From Latrodectus hesperus (taxonomy: Eukaryota > Arthropoda > Arachnida > Araneae > Theridiidae), in the NCBI GenBank assembly GCA_037975125.1, contig CM075862.1, forward strand, positions 66,251,730 to 66,315,729: a stretch of 64,000 bases of DNA. The letters run 5' to 3'. The position numbers and the translations under genes are program-made. The notes beneath the pieces are model-generated. The model worked only from the letters and a program-made list of their open reading frames with translations, was not told where the DNA came from and ran no database searches. Shown piece by piece: positions 14,616 through 26,911 of the stretch (positions are counted from its first letter, which is position 1; each line of letters starts with the position of its first letter).

Positions 14616-15530
14616 ATTACAGATATTAATTGTATTGGCAGCTTTTGCGATTTATCTTAAATAATTTTTGATTTAAAAGATATACTATCTACTCATTAAA
14701 AATAAAAAAAATTAGTTCTACAGGTTTTCAATTATACCAAGTTTGTTAAAATAACACTCTCATGTATGCCAAAAAATAAATAATTTTTAATCAAACATGA
14801 CACAAGTTTTAATTAAATTAAAATAGAACAACTTGAGCTAATAAATTTATGATTAAAAATTCTACTTGAAATAATGAAACCATCCATTTGTCATGTAAGC
14901 ATGGTAAAGCGACAAATTATAAATATTTTGTTTGATATATTTAGTAAAAAAATGTATTTAATTTCACTCTCAATTTTTTACACTTGATATTTTATTCCCA
15001 TTTATGTTTATAATACCTTTATTAAAATACAAAAATCAGAAGGAAATGTGATACTAAGTGTCTTTTATTCCTATAAATGAGAAAATTTATAAATTTTCCC
15101 ATTTTTAAATAATATAAAACTTTTTGTTTTTCAAATAGATGAGTTGTATTCTTAAATTGAATTACAGAAATTCAATATTTACAACTTGTGATTTATCTTA
15201 TTTCAAAATTTTAATTTAAAAAATAGACAATGTAGACACTATATAGCAAAGTTTTTTTATTCTGCTGTTTTTCTTTATTGAAATTTATACTACATCCAAA
15301 GTTTACTAAACAATTCATGTGGGTCAAAAATTCTTTAAACAACTTTTATTTTGAATTGACAAACATTTTAAGTTTGGCTTTAGAAAAAAAAATCTTGAGA
15401 TACTAATTTATAACTAAACCATGATAAAGTATCAAAAACAATTTAGTCAAATTAATTTTATCATGGCATTTTATTCTCATTTATGTTTATCCTTATTAAA
15501 ATGCAGAAATTTGAAGAAAATGTGATAATT
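14616..15530. repeat. Old, divergent tandem duplication (unit roughly 480-550 bp)
   Basis: The left unit start (14616-14680: aattacagatatt…gcgatttatctta) resembles 15163-15225 (aattacagaaatt…gtgatttatctta). The left unit end (14986-15050: tttattcccatttatgttta, ttattaaaata, aaggaaatgtgat) resembles 15464-15527 (tttattctcatttatgttta, ttattaaaatg, aagaaaatgtgat). Order and orientation are the same, so it is a direct duplication with many indels. No coding content. Confidence 0.5.
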
Positions 15531-15852
15531 GCAATCCACCCTTTGGTACTCTAGCATATTATCCCATCGACCATATCCGCGAAAAAATAAATGTCTTCAC
15601 CATATAAAATACAAATAAAGTTTATATCTATTTCTATTTTATATATGGTGCTAAGATAGAAATAAACTATTCTGCTTTTCCTTCAAATTTCGATAAAATA
15701 TTAAAATTTGTAAATATAAAAAAGCAAATTGACTGGATGAACTTCGTTTCAAATTAGACCGGGGGATAATAAACCATAGGGTTGCTAAAATCACAAGTCT
15801 GAACACTATTCACATTCTATATACCACCAAATTATTACAACTACTTTCTTCA

Positions 15853-16097
15853 AGTGCGCATGCGTTAGAATTCCCATCTGCAGCCGACGTTCCAGTGCCC
15901 GGTCTCGAGACACTAGTAGTGAGATCTGAGCTGAACACAGAACACTTGTTCTCAAAATCTCATGCTAAGAGGACACGCTGTTTCAGTCCTCTTAAATTTC
16001 TTTGTTTCTATGTAAGTTGTGTTGTCTGCAGTAAATATTATTTATTTTTTTAAAAAATGCCTTCTGAAAAAGTCAAATATCAACTAACTGACACCAT
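15853..16097 (+). mobile_element. Solo-LTR-like copy of the gypsy LTR
   Basis: 15921-16097 matches 5671-5846 at about 90%, including acacagaacacttg, ctcatgctaagaggacacgc, tttgtttctatgtaagttgt and a polyadenylation-like a(g/a)taaat stretch, and ends at acaccata as the other copy does. The gypsy primer-binding site and internal region are absent to the right, so this is a solo LTR. The left edge is a guess: the GC-richer segment from about 15853 may be the U3 part, but it does not align with the 5.3-kb copy. No TSD could be fixed. Confidence 0.65.
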
Positions 16098-19065
16098 ACT
16101 ACCAACGTCGTTTTATGTACTTTTCAACTAAAACCAAATTATTGTAATAATACTCATTGATTTATTCACTCAGTACTTTAAACTACAATTACTTTTGTGA
16201 ATAAAATATTTAAAAATAGGCATTTTAGTGTACGAATAGAAACTGACATTTATTGTTAATTTTATACATGTACGACTAATGAAATTTGAAAATTTAATTT
16301 GTTGAAACATTTGTTTAGGGTTTAAATTCAGTATGATCCATACGTTATAGAAGTACCAGTGATATATTTATCCTTAGTTCAAGGAATTATTAAATAATGA
16401 TAATGGATAGTATAACTTCTTTTGTGTCTGCCATTTGCAAACAGATCTGTCAAAGTAAAGCCCTTGGTTTAAAATATATTTTTAGTGAGACAATTTTCAT
16501 GATTGCTGTCTACCGTAGTTTTTAGCTTATCGAACCGTAGCGCAAATTCTATTGTATATTTATGTTTTGAATTTGCACCATTACATTTAATTATTTTAAC
16601 AATTAGGGTATTCAATGCATGATTTCAAGAAGTCTAATATTATGTGTTTAAATAAATAAGCAGTACTTATAAATTATGATATGTTTGTGTACTGAATTGT
16701 ATCAAAGTAGCTCCTGTATACATTGGTGCTGTCTCAAAATGTTATTAGAAGGTGTAATTAATTATTTAAAGTTTAGTTATTAGTAATAAATATGTAGAAC
16801 TTTAAGAATTAGCAAAATAATTTAGAACTAAAAAACGTAAATTTTTAATAACTAAGTTGTACATATTACGTTTATTGTATTATATATTTTATTTCCATTT
16901 TGACTTCCAGTATAAATTGCATTACAAGAATAAAATATTTTGAATAAAGATAAATGACTTACTTTGTGTAAGACGCGTTCACTTTAACACAAAACTTATA
17001 AGTGATTTTAGAGAAGAAACATACTTATTTCTAGACAAATTTTATATCAAGATATAATTAAAATCTGGCTGAAATTTCTATAAAAATTTAGGTTTAAAAA
17101 TAAAAATCGTCATAGATTATTTGTTTTTCTAATATTTTTTATTTAAATTTATTTTATATAGTGTTTCAAACTATTTGCTTACAATATAAATAATTCAAAA
17201 CGATATAAGCAAAGCTACTTGCAATCATTAAATAAACCCTACTTTGATTTTGCAATCAAGGTAATAGACATTTTTAAAGAAAAAAATTGCTTCACTTATT
17301 TAAATAATTTTTGTAGCATATGTATTTATTTTCAGTATATAAATAAGCAAGTACATAAATATAAGAATTACATTATTTTTTAATTTTACTTCATTAAAAT
17401 ATAAAATTTAAATTTTATCACTGCTAAATTAACATTTTCTCACCTTCCATTTCATAAATATTTGATTTCAAAGACAAAAATAAATTCATATATTTTATAC
17501 ATTTTAAAGATAATACATTTACAAAAATGTCAAATTAAATTTTATGTTTCTTGAATGAGAAAAATATTATCATTATCCTTAGAATGTTTTTTTTAATTAT
17601 TCTAAGAAGGAATAATTTCTAAGTTAAATATAATTCTGCTAAATACATACTTTTGAAAATGAGATTCACCGGCCATTTTAATAAGCACTCCAAATTAAAC
17701 AGAAAGAGTCAAATTGCATTGAAATGTGATGAAGCCTTAATCGCAGTGTTTGCTCTTTGATCCCTTAACGAACCTTTAACATTTGATTTCTGTGAGTCAA
17801 ACTCAAACTTTTGAAAGGAAAAGGCAAACGCTAATTATAATTGTGATTGCAACTCAATTAACAAAGTCAGTTTTCAATTTTAAGTGCTAACAAATTTATA
17901 TTTGAAGTAAGTCAAAGATTGTAATTTAGTTGGACAGATTTAAAGAGGGAGATTTTCAATTAGCTGATAATCTAAAGATAATATATTATCTTTTGAATAT
18001 TTTAAGAACCACATTCACAAGAAATATTCGTATTTTTAGATGATAAGCTACTGACCGTTCAACAAAATGTAATCTACAAAATAATTTTTAATTTTCATAA
18101 GTTTTTCTTACTTATTAAATGTAATGTTACTAAAGAATATTTATGTATACCTATAGGAACATGTAAATTTTTTTGTTTGCAGGTTTGTACACATAATTCA
18201 ACAAATAGAATTATTTGATAAAACAATATACCGTATTATATTGGGGAAAAATAATAAGTTAGTTTTTTTTTAATATTATAAGTTCCGATTCTAGGCAAGA
18301 TTATTAATTGAAATTCCCAAGTATATTTATGTTTGTTAAAAGTTTTAATATTGTTTAAAAAATTGTCATCAAAGTTCAGTAGTTTTAAAACAAAACATTC
18401 ATATCTCATGATTGTGCATTTGGTTATATAAAATATGAGATCAAATATAAATTCATTTAAAAGATTGCAGGAAAACTTTGAGATATGATACATATTTCTT
18501 TTATATGAATTTATTCAATTTTAAGCATAATTGTATTTAAGTGACACAATTTCGCTCTAAACGACGTGAGGTTCTAGTTTAATAGAAAAATATAAATTAA
18601 ATAACACAATTATATTTTTAAAATTTTATTACTTTTATAAAATAAATTAAATTAAACAATAACTGAATTAGAGTCTAGTTAGTTGATTATCTATCAGGAT
18701 AGTTATTAAAATAAAAAAATAATGACCATTATTACATAAGTTGAATAAATAGTAAATTTGAAGACCTATATAAAAACAGTAAGCTTGCTTACCAGATAGA
18801 AGGAAAAAAGACAAGAAGTACGAAACTTAAATTTATTTATAATTAAAAAAATAAAAATAATTATAAAAGTTAAAATTTGAAAAATTAGTTAGAATTTTTC
18901 GTCTTATATTTTTGCTTATAAGCTGTTGTCGACATTCAAACTACTGTTTCATGTACTCTCATTTTAAATCTGAAATATTATTATTATCTACTTGTAAAAT
19001 GAAAGCGTATCGGAGGTATTTTTTTTAATCACTTAATAGTCAATAAAAAAATTCGAAAATGCCAT

Positions 19066-19067
<2 letters not shown>
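16098..19067. other. AT-rich stretch without gene
   Basis: No gene or element recognised. An 85-codon minus frame at 18236-18493 shows no family motif and no start or splice context. Confidence 0.45.
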
Positions 19068-19125
<58 letters not shown>

Positions 19126-19126
19126 A
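19068..19126. repeat. (TA)n microsatellite
   Basis: About 59 bp of TA with one C interruption. Confidence 0.95.
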
Positions 19127-19273
19127 TTTAAAGTTACTAAAATTCATCAATTTAAGAATATTTCAGAAAAAACATAACGACTTTAATTCTACTTTGTTAA
19201 TGTATGTGTGATTTACCAAACTTGTTTCTTATCCTCTTATAATTTGAATGAATCGTCTTATATACTGACGAAG

Positions 19274-19278
<5 letters not shown>

Positions 19279-19363
<85 letters not shown>
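19279..19363. repeat. (TA)n microsatellite
   Basis: About 85 bp of pure TA; a short (CA) run follows at 19440-19455. Confidence 0.95.
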
Positions 19364-19366
<3 letters not shown>

Positions 19367-20533
19367 TATTTATATATGTACCATCCTCTGGTACATGCCT
19401 AAGTAGCATGTCGCCAATAATTATTAAGAATTTATGGTTCACACACACACACACAGAGTTGAAATTCGGGTTTACTACATTTATTATATTAGGAAAGTTT
19501 ATGCATTAAGAATATTATATTTTCCAAAAATATGAGATAAAAGGTATATAGATGACTTTTATTATTTACTTAAGGTAGGTTAATAATTTTGTTTTTATTC
19601 TAAAATATTATTACAAATCTAATTACAATAACAATAAGTGAAAATTTAATGTCAAAATTTTTAAACTCTAGAATTTAACTTAATATATGGAAAATTAAAT
19701 CTTTTACTTCAGGTGCGATATGTTTATTCTTCTTGACACACTAGTGCTTATTGTACTGAAAATTGGGAAATACTATATAAAATATTCGTGAATATAATAC
19801 AAAATTAAAATACAAAGCTTTAAAACTTGAAATGAAAAATATTAGTTGTATAATGTATTTACTATTTCATTTGTAACTCAACTATAAACGCGAAAGAAAA
19901 AGATGTTTGTATTCCTACGGAAAATATACGAAAGTAATTTGTTATAGTGCAATTTTGGTTTTGATTATATTAAATGAAACATTGGTTTATATTTGCTTTT
20001 AATGATTAAACTTTTATATAATATATTTAAAATGTGAATGTCTTTTTAGAGATTTAATTTATTAAAATGATTTTAAATGCTTAATGGCGTGTAGCAAAAA
20101 TTGTCTGAAAATGTTTAATTTAGTTTAAAAAATGTATTCTGTTTTATTTAAATATTTTGAGATTACTCTTCATTTTTAAAATATTAAATTTAATTCTTCA
20201 AGACATTAATATTAAGAAGCAAAATATTAAAACGTAATTTAAAACTGAATAACATACATTGATTATATGACAAAATATATCTGAAGGAAAACAAACTGAA
20301 CACAATATTTTGTACTTAAATTGAAATTTTCTACATACAATAAATAGATGATTTAATAGCTACAATTAATGAAGTGTTTTATTCAAAGAATGTTATTTTC
20401 AATAAAAATAATAGTTATACAATCTGATTCTATATTGTTCAGTTTAAAAAATCCTTTTTATATTTATGAATAAAAGAGCTCAAGTAATGAATGTTCCAAA
20501 TAAAGAAATTATATACTTTCGAGTGAACTATAC

Positions 20534-20819
20534 CATTTCGCATGCTGACATTGCATAACTTTCTTTTTCTGACATAGCTTTGATATTAACTAAATCTTCT
20601 GATTTTATTCTAGCATTACTAATTTCTTCATCGTATATTTCTTCCAATATTACTTTGATATTTTTCATTTTATTATGGAGCATTGAAGCAATGATAACAA
20701 TTTTTAGTATGTTAACAGTAGAGAAAATTATTTGGAAAATATTTTCTAGTAAGAAAGTTAGTATGAGTTTTTATTTCGTAGACTAAGAAAATGGTCAAAT
20801 TATTGAACATAATTAGAAA
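20534..20819 (-). pseudogene. Gustatory-receptor-like (7tm_7) gene, penultimate exon
   Basis: On the minus strand a 286-bp open stretch follows a good 3' splice signal (T-rich tract then tgtgtacag, ending at 20820) and ends at CEM followed by gtatag, a possible 5' splice site in phase 0. The exon opens with a hydrophobic segment (FLIMFNNLTIFLVYEI), a second (NILKIVIIASML), then MKNIKVILEEIYDEEISNAR and EDLVNIKAMSEKESYAMSACEM. This matches the layout of arthropod gustatory receptors: TM5, TM6, an amphipathic linker with 'IYDE', then 'CE(M/I)' just before the short last exon that carries the TYxxL-type TM7. I could not find that last exon. It would be a plasma-membrane chemosensory cation channel subunit. 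Confidence 0.5.
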
Positions 20820-20916
20820 CTGTACACACAAAACAAAAAAAAGCTGGTACTTATAAAATTTGATCTGCAAATCTTGCTATAGTTATCAATTAAGAATAAC
20901 TTTTTATATAATGTAC

Positions 20917-21551
20917 TGACAAGTTTAATCTGTAAAAATTAATAAGTTGATCTATATAAACTTGGAACATGTCACTTAATTTCAAATACACTTCACACAT
21001 GGCGAAATTCACAAGGCTTGGAAAAGTAACTAATGCGAAAATATAACTGCTTATGCACAAAAGTCGAATAATTATCATTAAAGCTACACAGTTTATATTG
21101 TAGTTAAAAGTCCAAGCTGAAATAATTTTATGAGAAAGATCTTTCATCAGGAACATCACACTTAATATCATTAAAATTTGACAAACAATATGACTACGTT
21201 TAAAACTGTTTTTCGATTTTATTTTTCATAAAGGTATTTATCTGAATACTGTTTCATCTTGGTAAATAATTCTCTTAAATAGAATCGACGACGGTAAAAA
21301 ACCAGCCATAGTATGTTAGAGAATATAATTGACATTATTAATGAAAGTACAGCTTTAAAGTCAATAATTTTCGTAAACAGCATTTTAAAAATCATTGGAA
21401 TAACATACAAGAAAGAAACTAAAAAGAATGCAAGATAGGAATGAAATATGCAATTAAGGTATTTGCTTGAACATTTAGATCTTGCACATTTGGAATCTTC
21501 TATCCTTATTCCAATCACAGCTAAAATTTTCCTAGCAAAAAAATAGCTCAT
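20917..21551 (-). pseudogene. Gustatory-receptor-like (7tm_7) gene, main exon, frameshifted
   Basis: ATG at 21551 (minus). The first frame to 21219 reads FFARKILAVIGIRIEDSK, a TM segment (YLNCIFHSYLAFFLVSFLYV), a second TM (VLSLIMSIIFSNILWLVF) followed by YRRRFYLRELFTKMK, the basic loop expected after TM2. A T5 run at 21222-21226 (A5 on this strand) is one base short: the frame hits a stop, while the next frame continues without a break through SHIVCQILMILSVMFLMKDL, CVALMIIIRLLCISSYIFAL and VTFPSLVNFAMCEVYLKLSDMFQVYI, TM3 and TM4 plus a loop. A phase-0 donor (tca|gtacat) at 20916 would give a 97-bp intron to the exon at 20819. One frame error could be a pseudogene lesion or an assembly homopolymer error. 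Chelicerate receptor identity is inferred from topology and remembered motifs. Confidence 0.5.
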
Positions 21552-23638
21552 GTTAGTTTTAATGAGAAATTAATATCGTTTTTGAGTGAAAAATCACGCA
21601 GTTATGCGTTTAATAAAATTAATGCTTCAGTTTTCTTAAGAAATAATATTGAGCTCGGATTGATGCAGAATATGGCTTCAATAATTTCTTTTCCCAGCAA
21701 TACTGGAATCTTCCAAACGAAGCAAAAACTTTTCAGTTTTAATAGGAAATTATACTTGCTTAATAAAATGATGCTCGTTTTGAATATTAATATGAAACAT
21801 TTTATTTCGAATAATAATATGGAAATATACCTCCAATAATTTCTTTTGAAATGAAAGATTTACGTATGATTTATTATATGAAATTGATACACGATGCATT
21901 GAAGTTGTCAGCACAATAACACTTTATTTTGAAAATATAAATTATGCTTTCTACTCTTTTAACCGAAATCAATAATAATTTTAGTAAGAAGCAATTCATT
22001 TTTCAATATTGCATTTACCCTCACAAAATAATATGATATAACAAACGTTATTATTGTTAGAACATTTTCCTTATATGTGTCACTTTTAAGTTTTCTAGAA
22101 ACAAAGGCATCTGAAATTTAATATTTTCTTAAAACCTTGCTTTTAAAATATTTTAACAATGGTAAGAAAAATGAGGAGTAACCAATTGTTATATTCTAAA
22201 ATTTATTTTAATATTATACTATAACTTGAAAATAACTATTTTTTATATTCTTGGTATTAATAATCATTTTAATGACATAACATGAAAACGTTTCCATGTT
22301 TCCGAGCAACCAATATGTAAAGGCATTCCAATTAAAGAATATAAATTTAAAATTTGGAATAAATTAGAGTTTTTTTATAGATTCTCTCCTATTTTTTTAA
22401 AATGACTGAACAAAATGTAGGGAAATTGAATTTTAGAATCGAAATCAAAATTTTGATGAGTAACTGGTAAGCACCTGTGTAGGTGTTTCTGCAAAAATTC
22501 AACAATTTATGTTTTCCTAATACAAAATGCATATTAAAATAACTTGAAGGCATTTATTAATTGAAAATAATTTGATAATAAGCATTAAAAATGATACAGA
22601 TATATTCATATTTATTTACACTAAACGTAAAAATACTATTTTAATATGATTGTGTAAAAATTTCCTGTAATAAAAATTAAATATTTAATGAATATAGACA
22701 CAATTTGAATGTAAATATTTAATGAATATCGCCACAAATAAAAACAAAAGGAAATTGACACTAATTACTTTTAGTGTCTTATTATCAGTGAAGATTTGTC
22801 AATGAAATGATTATTGGATCGAAAAATCTTACAACCGTTCCATATTTGGAACTAAGTAGTTGTGAATGCACGTGTGAGGAGATCTGAAATTACTGTTTCT
22901 AAAACTACAATTTGAAAAAAGAAAAAAACATATTTTTAATGCATTTTTCTAGGCAATATAAAAATGAACTAAAATTTTAGATATCCACGTAACAATATAG
23001 CATAATCCATCACAAATATTTGAAGTTTTTCTATAAATTTGAAACTACAGATGTTCTAATTGTCTTAATCTGTGTTTTCCAATAATAAAGAATACTTTAT
23101 CTTGGTAGTATATGTATTTTTCTTAAATATTTATTGAATTTTTTTAAAAAAAAATCTGAAAAAATAGAATTAAACTTTTTCCGATTTCATGCTGTAAAAG
23201 AAAAAGTAAAGAATTTTAATTAAATTAGCACATTATGAATTTCTTGACTCAAAAGGATTTCAATCCAAAATTAAAAAGAAATATTTTGAAAAATTTCAAA
23301 ATAGCTAATGTAATGATTGTCAATTTAAAATGAAAGGAATAAATTAAATTAAAAAATTTATTATTATGTGTTTGATCCCGTGATTTTGGTATTTGTGTTT
23401 GGTTCGGAATTTTTATGATTTTCTTAATTTGTATTAGTTTTTTTTTTTTATTGCAGAACTTGTTTTACATTTTTAAAGAGTTTCTTGATTTTGTGCCTTA
23501 ATTTCTTCCAACATATATTTCATTTGATTACCTTTCATTAGATTACTTCTTTTAAAAAGCTCAGAGATACTTGTACTTTTCAACTCATGTAAAAAATGGA
23601 TAACTAAAAGGATTTAGTTATTCCCAGAAAAAAATGCA
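21552..23638. other. AT-rich stretch without gene
   Basis: An 85-codon plus frame at 21582-21839 lies upstream of the receptor-like gene and shows no motif; it may be chance or the antisense of a lost 5' exon. A 22-bp unit containing taaatatttaatgaata is directly repeated around 22678-22730. Nothing else is recognised. Confidence 0.4.
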
Positions 23639-23846
<208 letters not shown>

Positions 23847-24130
23847 GGGATAAGATTCATTCTCTAACCCTCTATAAAATACAATAATAAGTAGGGAAGT
23901 TAAATTATTTATGTTTAACTTGACAAGAGCCTTTCAGCACGATGATCTTTGACTGGAGTAAGAATAATAAAACAAGATTTGCTCCTCCCCTGATCTAGAA
24001 TTTTTACAGAAACAAATAATATTATGAGAAAATAATCTTAAAAAATCTTATAAGAAAATATCAGGTTTATTATAATTAAATATTATTATTTTTTAACTAT
24101 TTATGAAGTAACTATTTGATTTTGTTATTT

Positions 24131-24145
24131 AATGAGAGTCAATGT
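24131..24145 (+). repeat. Target-site duplication, left copy, of SINE at 24146
   Basis: aatgagagtcaatgt, repeated exactly at 24413-24427 (15 bp). Confidence 0.92.
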
Positions 24146-24412
24146 GCCGGCCAGTCTGTCTAGTGATCAGAGTGCCTGACTGCGGATATGGAGGTCCTGA
24201 GTTCAAATCCCAGTTCTGGTATGGATGTACTTTCGCTCTCTTTCTATCCTATCTTTGTCATTTCTTTGTATGAATAGTTTACCTACCCTATAAATGTATA
24301 CCTATGACATGTGTGTACTGAAGATGCCGGACTTCACACCAAAATATGGTTCAGTTGGAAAAGTGGAGCAGCGCACCCCATATTGCTAGCCTAGCTGGCA
24401 CAAAACAACAAC
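24146..24412 (+). mobile_element. tRNA-derived SINE, family A, full length
   Basis: The head has an A box in ccagtctgtctagtgatcag and a B box in tgagttcaaatcccagttc. The body has tgtgtactgaagatgccgga and gttggaaaagtggagcagcg, and the tail is (CAA)n. A perfect 15-bp TSD flanks it. Relatives: 26618, 40343 and 53497 (plus), 23639 (minus fragment). Confidence 0.93.
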
Positions 24413-24427
24413 AATGAGAGTCAATGT

Positions 24428-26541
24428 AATGCAACTGCATATGTGAATAGTTAATTTAAAAATGCAATATTTTGCTACCTATGAAATTTAAAAATCGCTA
24501 ATAATAAATATTTGAACGATTATTTCCTCATATAAATATTAAATTTAAAATTTATGAAGTGCATTTTTTGTGAATGTGTCGCAGTCATCTAGTTAAAATG
24601 TAAATATAATTTCAGTAATGCTTATCTCTCGAAGTTCTAGTCTACCTACACAATTTGATAAGAAATATTTACTTTACTTGTTGACTAAAAAAATGGCAGA
24701 ATTTCATTCAACAACCCTGTTCTTTCTTGAAAAGATATATATTTTGTATCAGACAAAAGCATGGTAAAATAAATTGAGTCGGACAAAAATAAATTTATAT
24801 AATATTTAAATCGTCAAAAACGGATATGCAAAACTAGTGAATTAAAATTATTCATCATATTTTGTCAAACTTCATTTTTCCAGCTTTTGTTGTTTTAGAT
24901 TATTTAAAAATTGGGAATTTCGCAAAAGAATTTCTATCAACTTTAAATTTTAAATGATGGAAATAATTCAAAGTTGGTTCTTACATCAAATTACATTTTA
25001 TTTATATGTTAATTTGCTTGCTGAATATTTTCCTCTTTTAATGAAAGAAATGTAGCCCATTTAAAACAATTCATATCAAATGTCTCCTTTTTTAAATCAT
25101 CTGCCGCAAATTCGAAACGTAATTTTTTGTTATTTTCTTCATTTAATTTATTTGAGTATGCAATTTTATAACCAGTTTTGCATACATTGTTTTCAAATAA
25201 AATGGCAGTTAAAAATATGCAATGTATTTTTGGCATATTTGGAATCATATTTTGAGCATTTTTGAAATAATGATTTGGCATCGTCTTGAATCAAAGAATT
25301 TATTTGATTAAGATTTTAACTCTTTTCCAAAACGTATAGTCGTCATCATCATTCTGTTGAAATAGAAATTTAGAATTAGCAATAAATTGCCTAAAAGCTT
25401 GTTAAATCAGATAACAATAATTTTATGAATTTTTTACAAATTCCTCTATCCGGCTTTGATGTGCAACATTATACTTTTAATGATGATCATACATTGTTTT
25501 ATTGCGAAATTTTGCTTGCTGAAAAAATGTTGCAAATGTATAGAAAATTAATTAAAAAGTTGTGACAGTTAAAAAACATTATATATAAACAAATTAATAT
25601 ATAGAAAATATTAAATTGGATAAAATTAAAGAAAATAAAATCAAGAACACCACTACTATATAACAGGTTCTCATGCATTTTTGGAGAAAGACATTTATTC
25701 AGTAATTCAAATAATAAATGATGCATTTAAATTAATGCAATTAATGCTAAAAATATTCTACAAAAATATGATTTTGAATTAAAATATATTAACTGTTCTA
25801 TTCTGCTTTTGAAAAATGTAATTGCATTTATTTAAAATTCCTTTTATTCTAAGGATTTTTAAAATCATATGCTACTGTGATATTGTTAAGTGATTTATCA
25901 AATATTTAAAATCACATGTATGTTAACTTTCTTTCAGCTTTTAATAGGAAATACTCAAAATATTTGATTATATTTTTGTTTTCAACTGGTAAATAATTTG
26001 AAATTATATCTTTATTTCTAGAAATTATTCCATGTATACTGAAGTTAAAATCAATCATTTTAATTTAACTATTAAAAACACCTGTTTTCAGTAATCTTTT
26101 TCAAGTATTTGATAATAGCTCAAGCTATTGAATAATATTTTAATAAACCTAAAATTTATTTAAAGTTTGAATAAAATGTGTTTTTAGAAATTGAAATGTA
26201 AATAATAGGGCATTTATCCCTGAATTAATTATAAAATTAAGATGAACGAAATTACTGTCAATTTATCATTCATATTTAAAGTGCAGTAATTATGTTTTTC
26301 TCATTCAATAATATAATTTTAAAATCCTAGACAACACATGATTTAGGCACAAAGAATATTTTAAATTTATTAATGCTTTATAATTTTTCAATTTATTACG
26401 ATATAAAACGTATTTTCACATTACAAAATTAAATCTTATGTTTACAATTTGATGTGATAATTTTAATATGCAAATGAACAAATAAATATAATCTAAAAAG
26501 AATAATAAGAACAATAACCACTAGCAAAAGTGCATTTATTT
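24428..26541. other. AT-rich stretch without gene
   Basis: Overlapping open frames at 25009-25281 (minus, N/K-rich) and 25080-25265 (plus) have no recognisable domain; the minus one (RFEFAADDLKKETFD…) has more protein-like composition than most but lacks splice context. No repeats of note. Confidence 0.4.
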
Positions 26542-26617
26542 TTTTACTAAATTTACTGTCCATATTTCCTCAACATGAATACTATATCAAATTATATATT
26601 AGTATTAGAAATATAAA
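26542..26617 (+). repeat. 76-bp block duplicated at 53420-53496
   Basis: The sequence from ttttactaaatttactgtcc through to agaaatataaag directly 5' of the SINE is found again at 53420-53496, again directly 5' of a family A SINE, with only a few differences. It is otherwise unique in the window. The right end includes the TSD of the SINE here. Confidence 0.88.
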
Positions 26618-26899
26618 GCCGACTAACTTGTCCTGTGGTCAGCGTGTCTGACTGCGGATAGGGAGGTCCTGGGTTCAAATCCCGGTTTGGGCACTGATGT
26701 ACTTTCTTTCTCTATCTATTCTGTCTTTGTCCTTTCTTTGTATGAATGTGGAGTAAATGGTTGCCTAACCTATAAACGGGTCCCTATGGCATCTGTGTAC
26801 TGAGGAGAAGTCGGACTCCACATCAAAATAGGGATCAGTTGGAAAAGTGGAGCAGCGCACCTCATATTGCCAGCCTGGCTGGCACACGACAACAACAAC
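26618..26899 (+). mobile_element. tRNA-derived SINE, family A, full length
   Basis: A box in cttgtcctgtggtcagcgtg, B box in tgggttcaaatcccggtttg, body as in the other family A copies, (CAA)n tail. TSD agaaatataaag at 26607-26618 and 26900-26911. This locus looks like the source, or a sibling of the source, of the composite insertion at 53384-53774. Confidence 0.92.
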
Positions 26900-26911
26900 A
26901 GAAATATAAAG

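Noticed and set aside
21582..21839. Plus-strand frame just upstream of the receptor-like gene; also considered its complement as a 5' exon
   Set aside because: Neither strand gives a receptor-like membrane pattern continuous with the main exon.
25009..25281. 90-codon minus-strand frame
   Set aside because: Somewhat protein-like, but overlapped by an opposite frame, with no recognisable domain or splice signals; left as unresolved.
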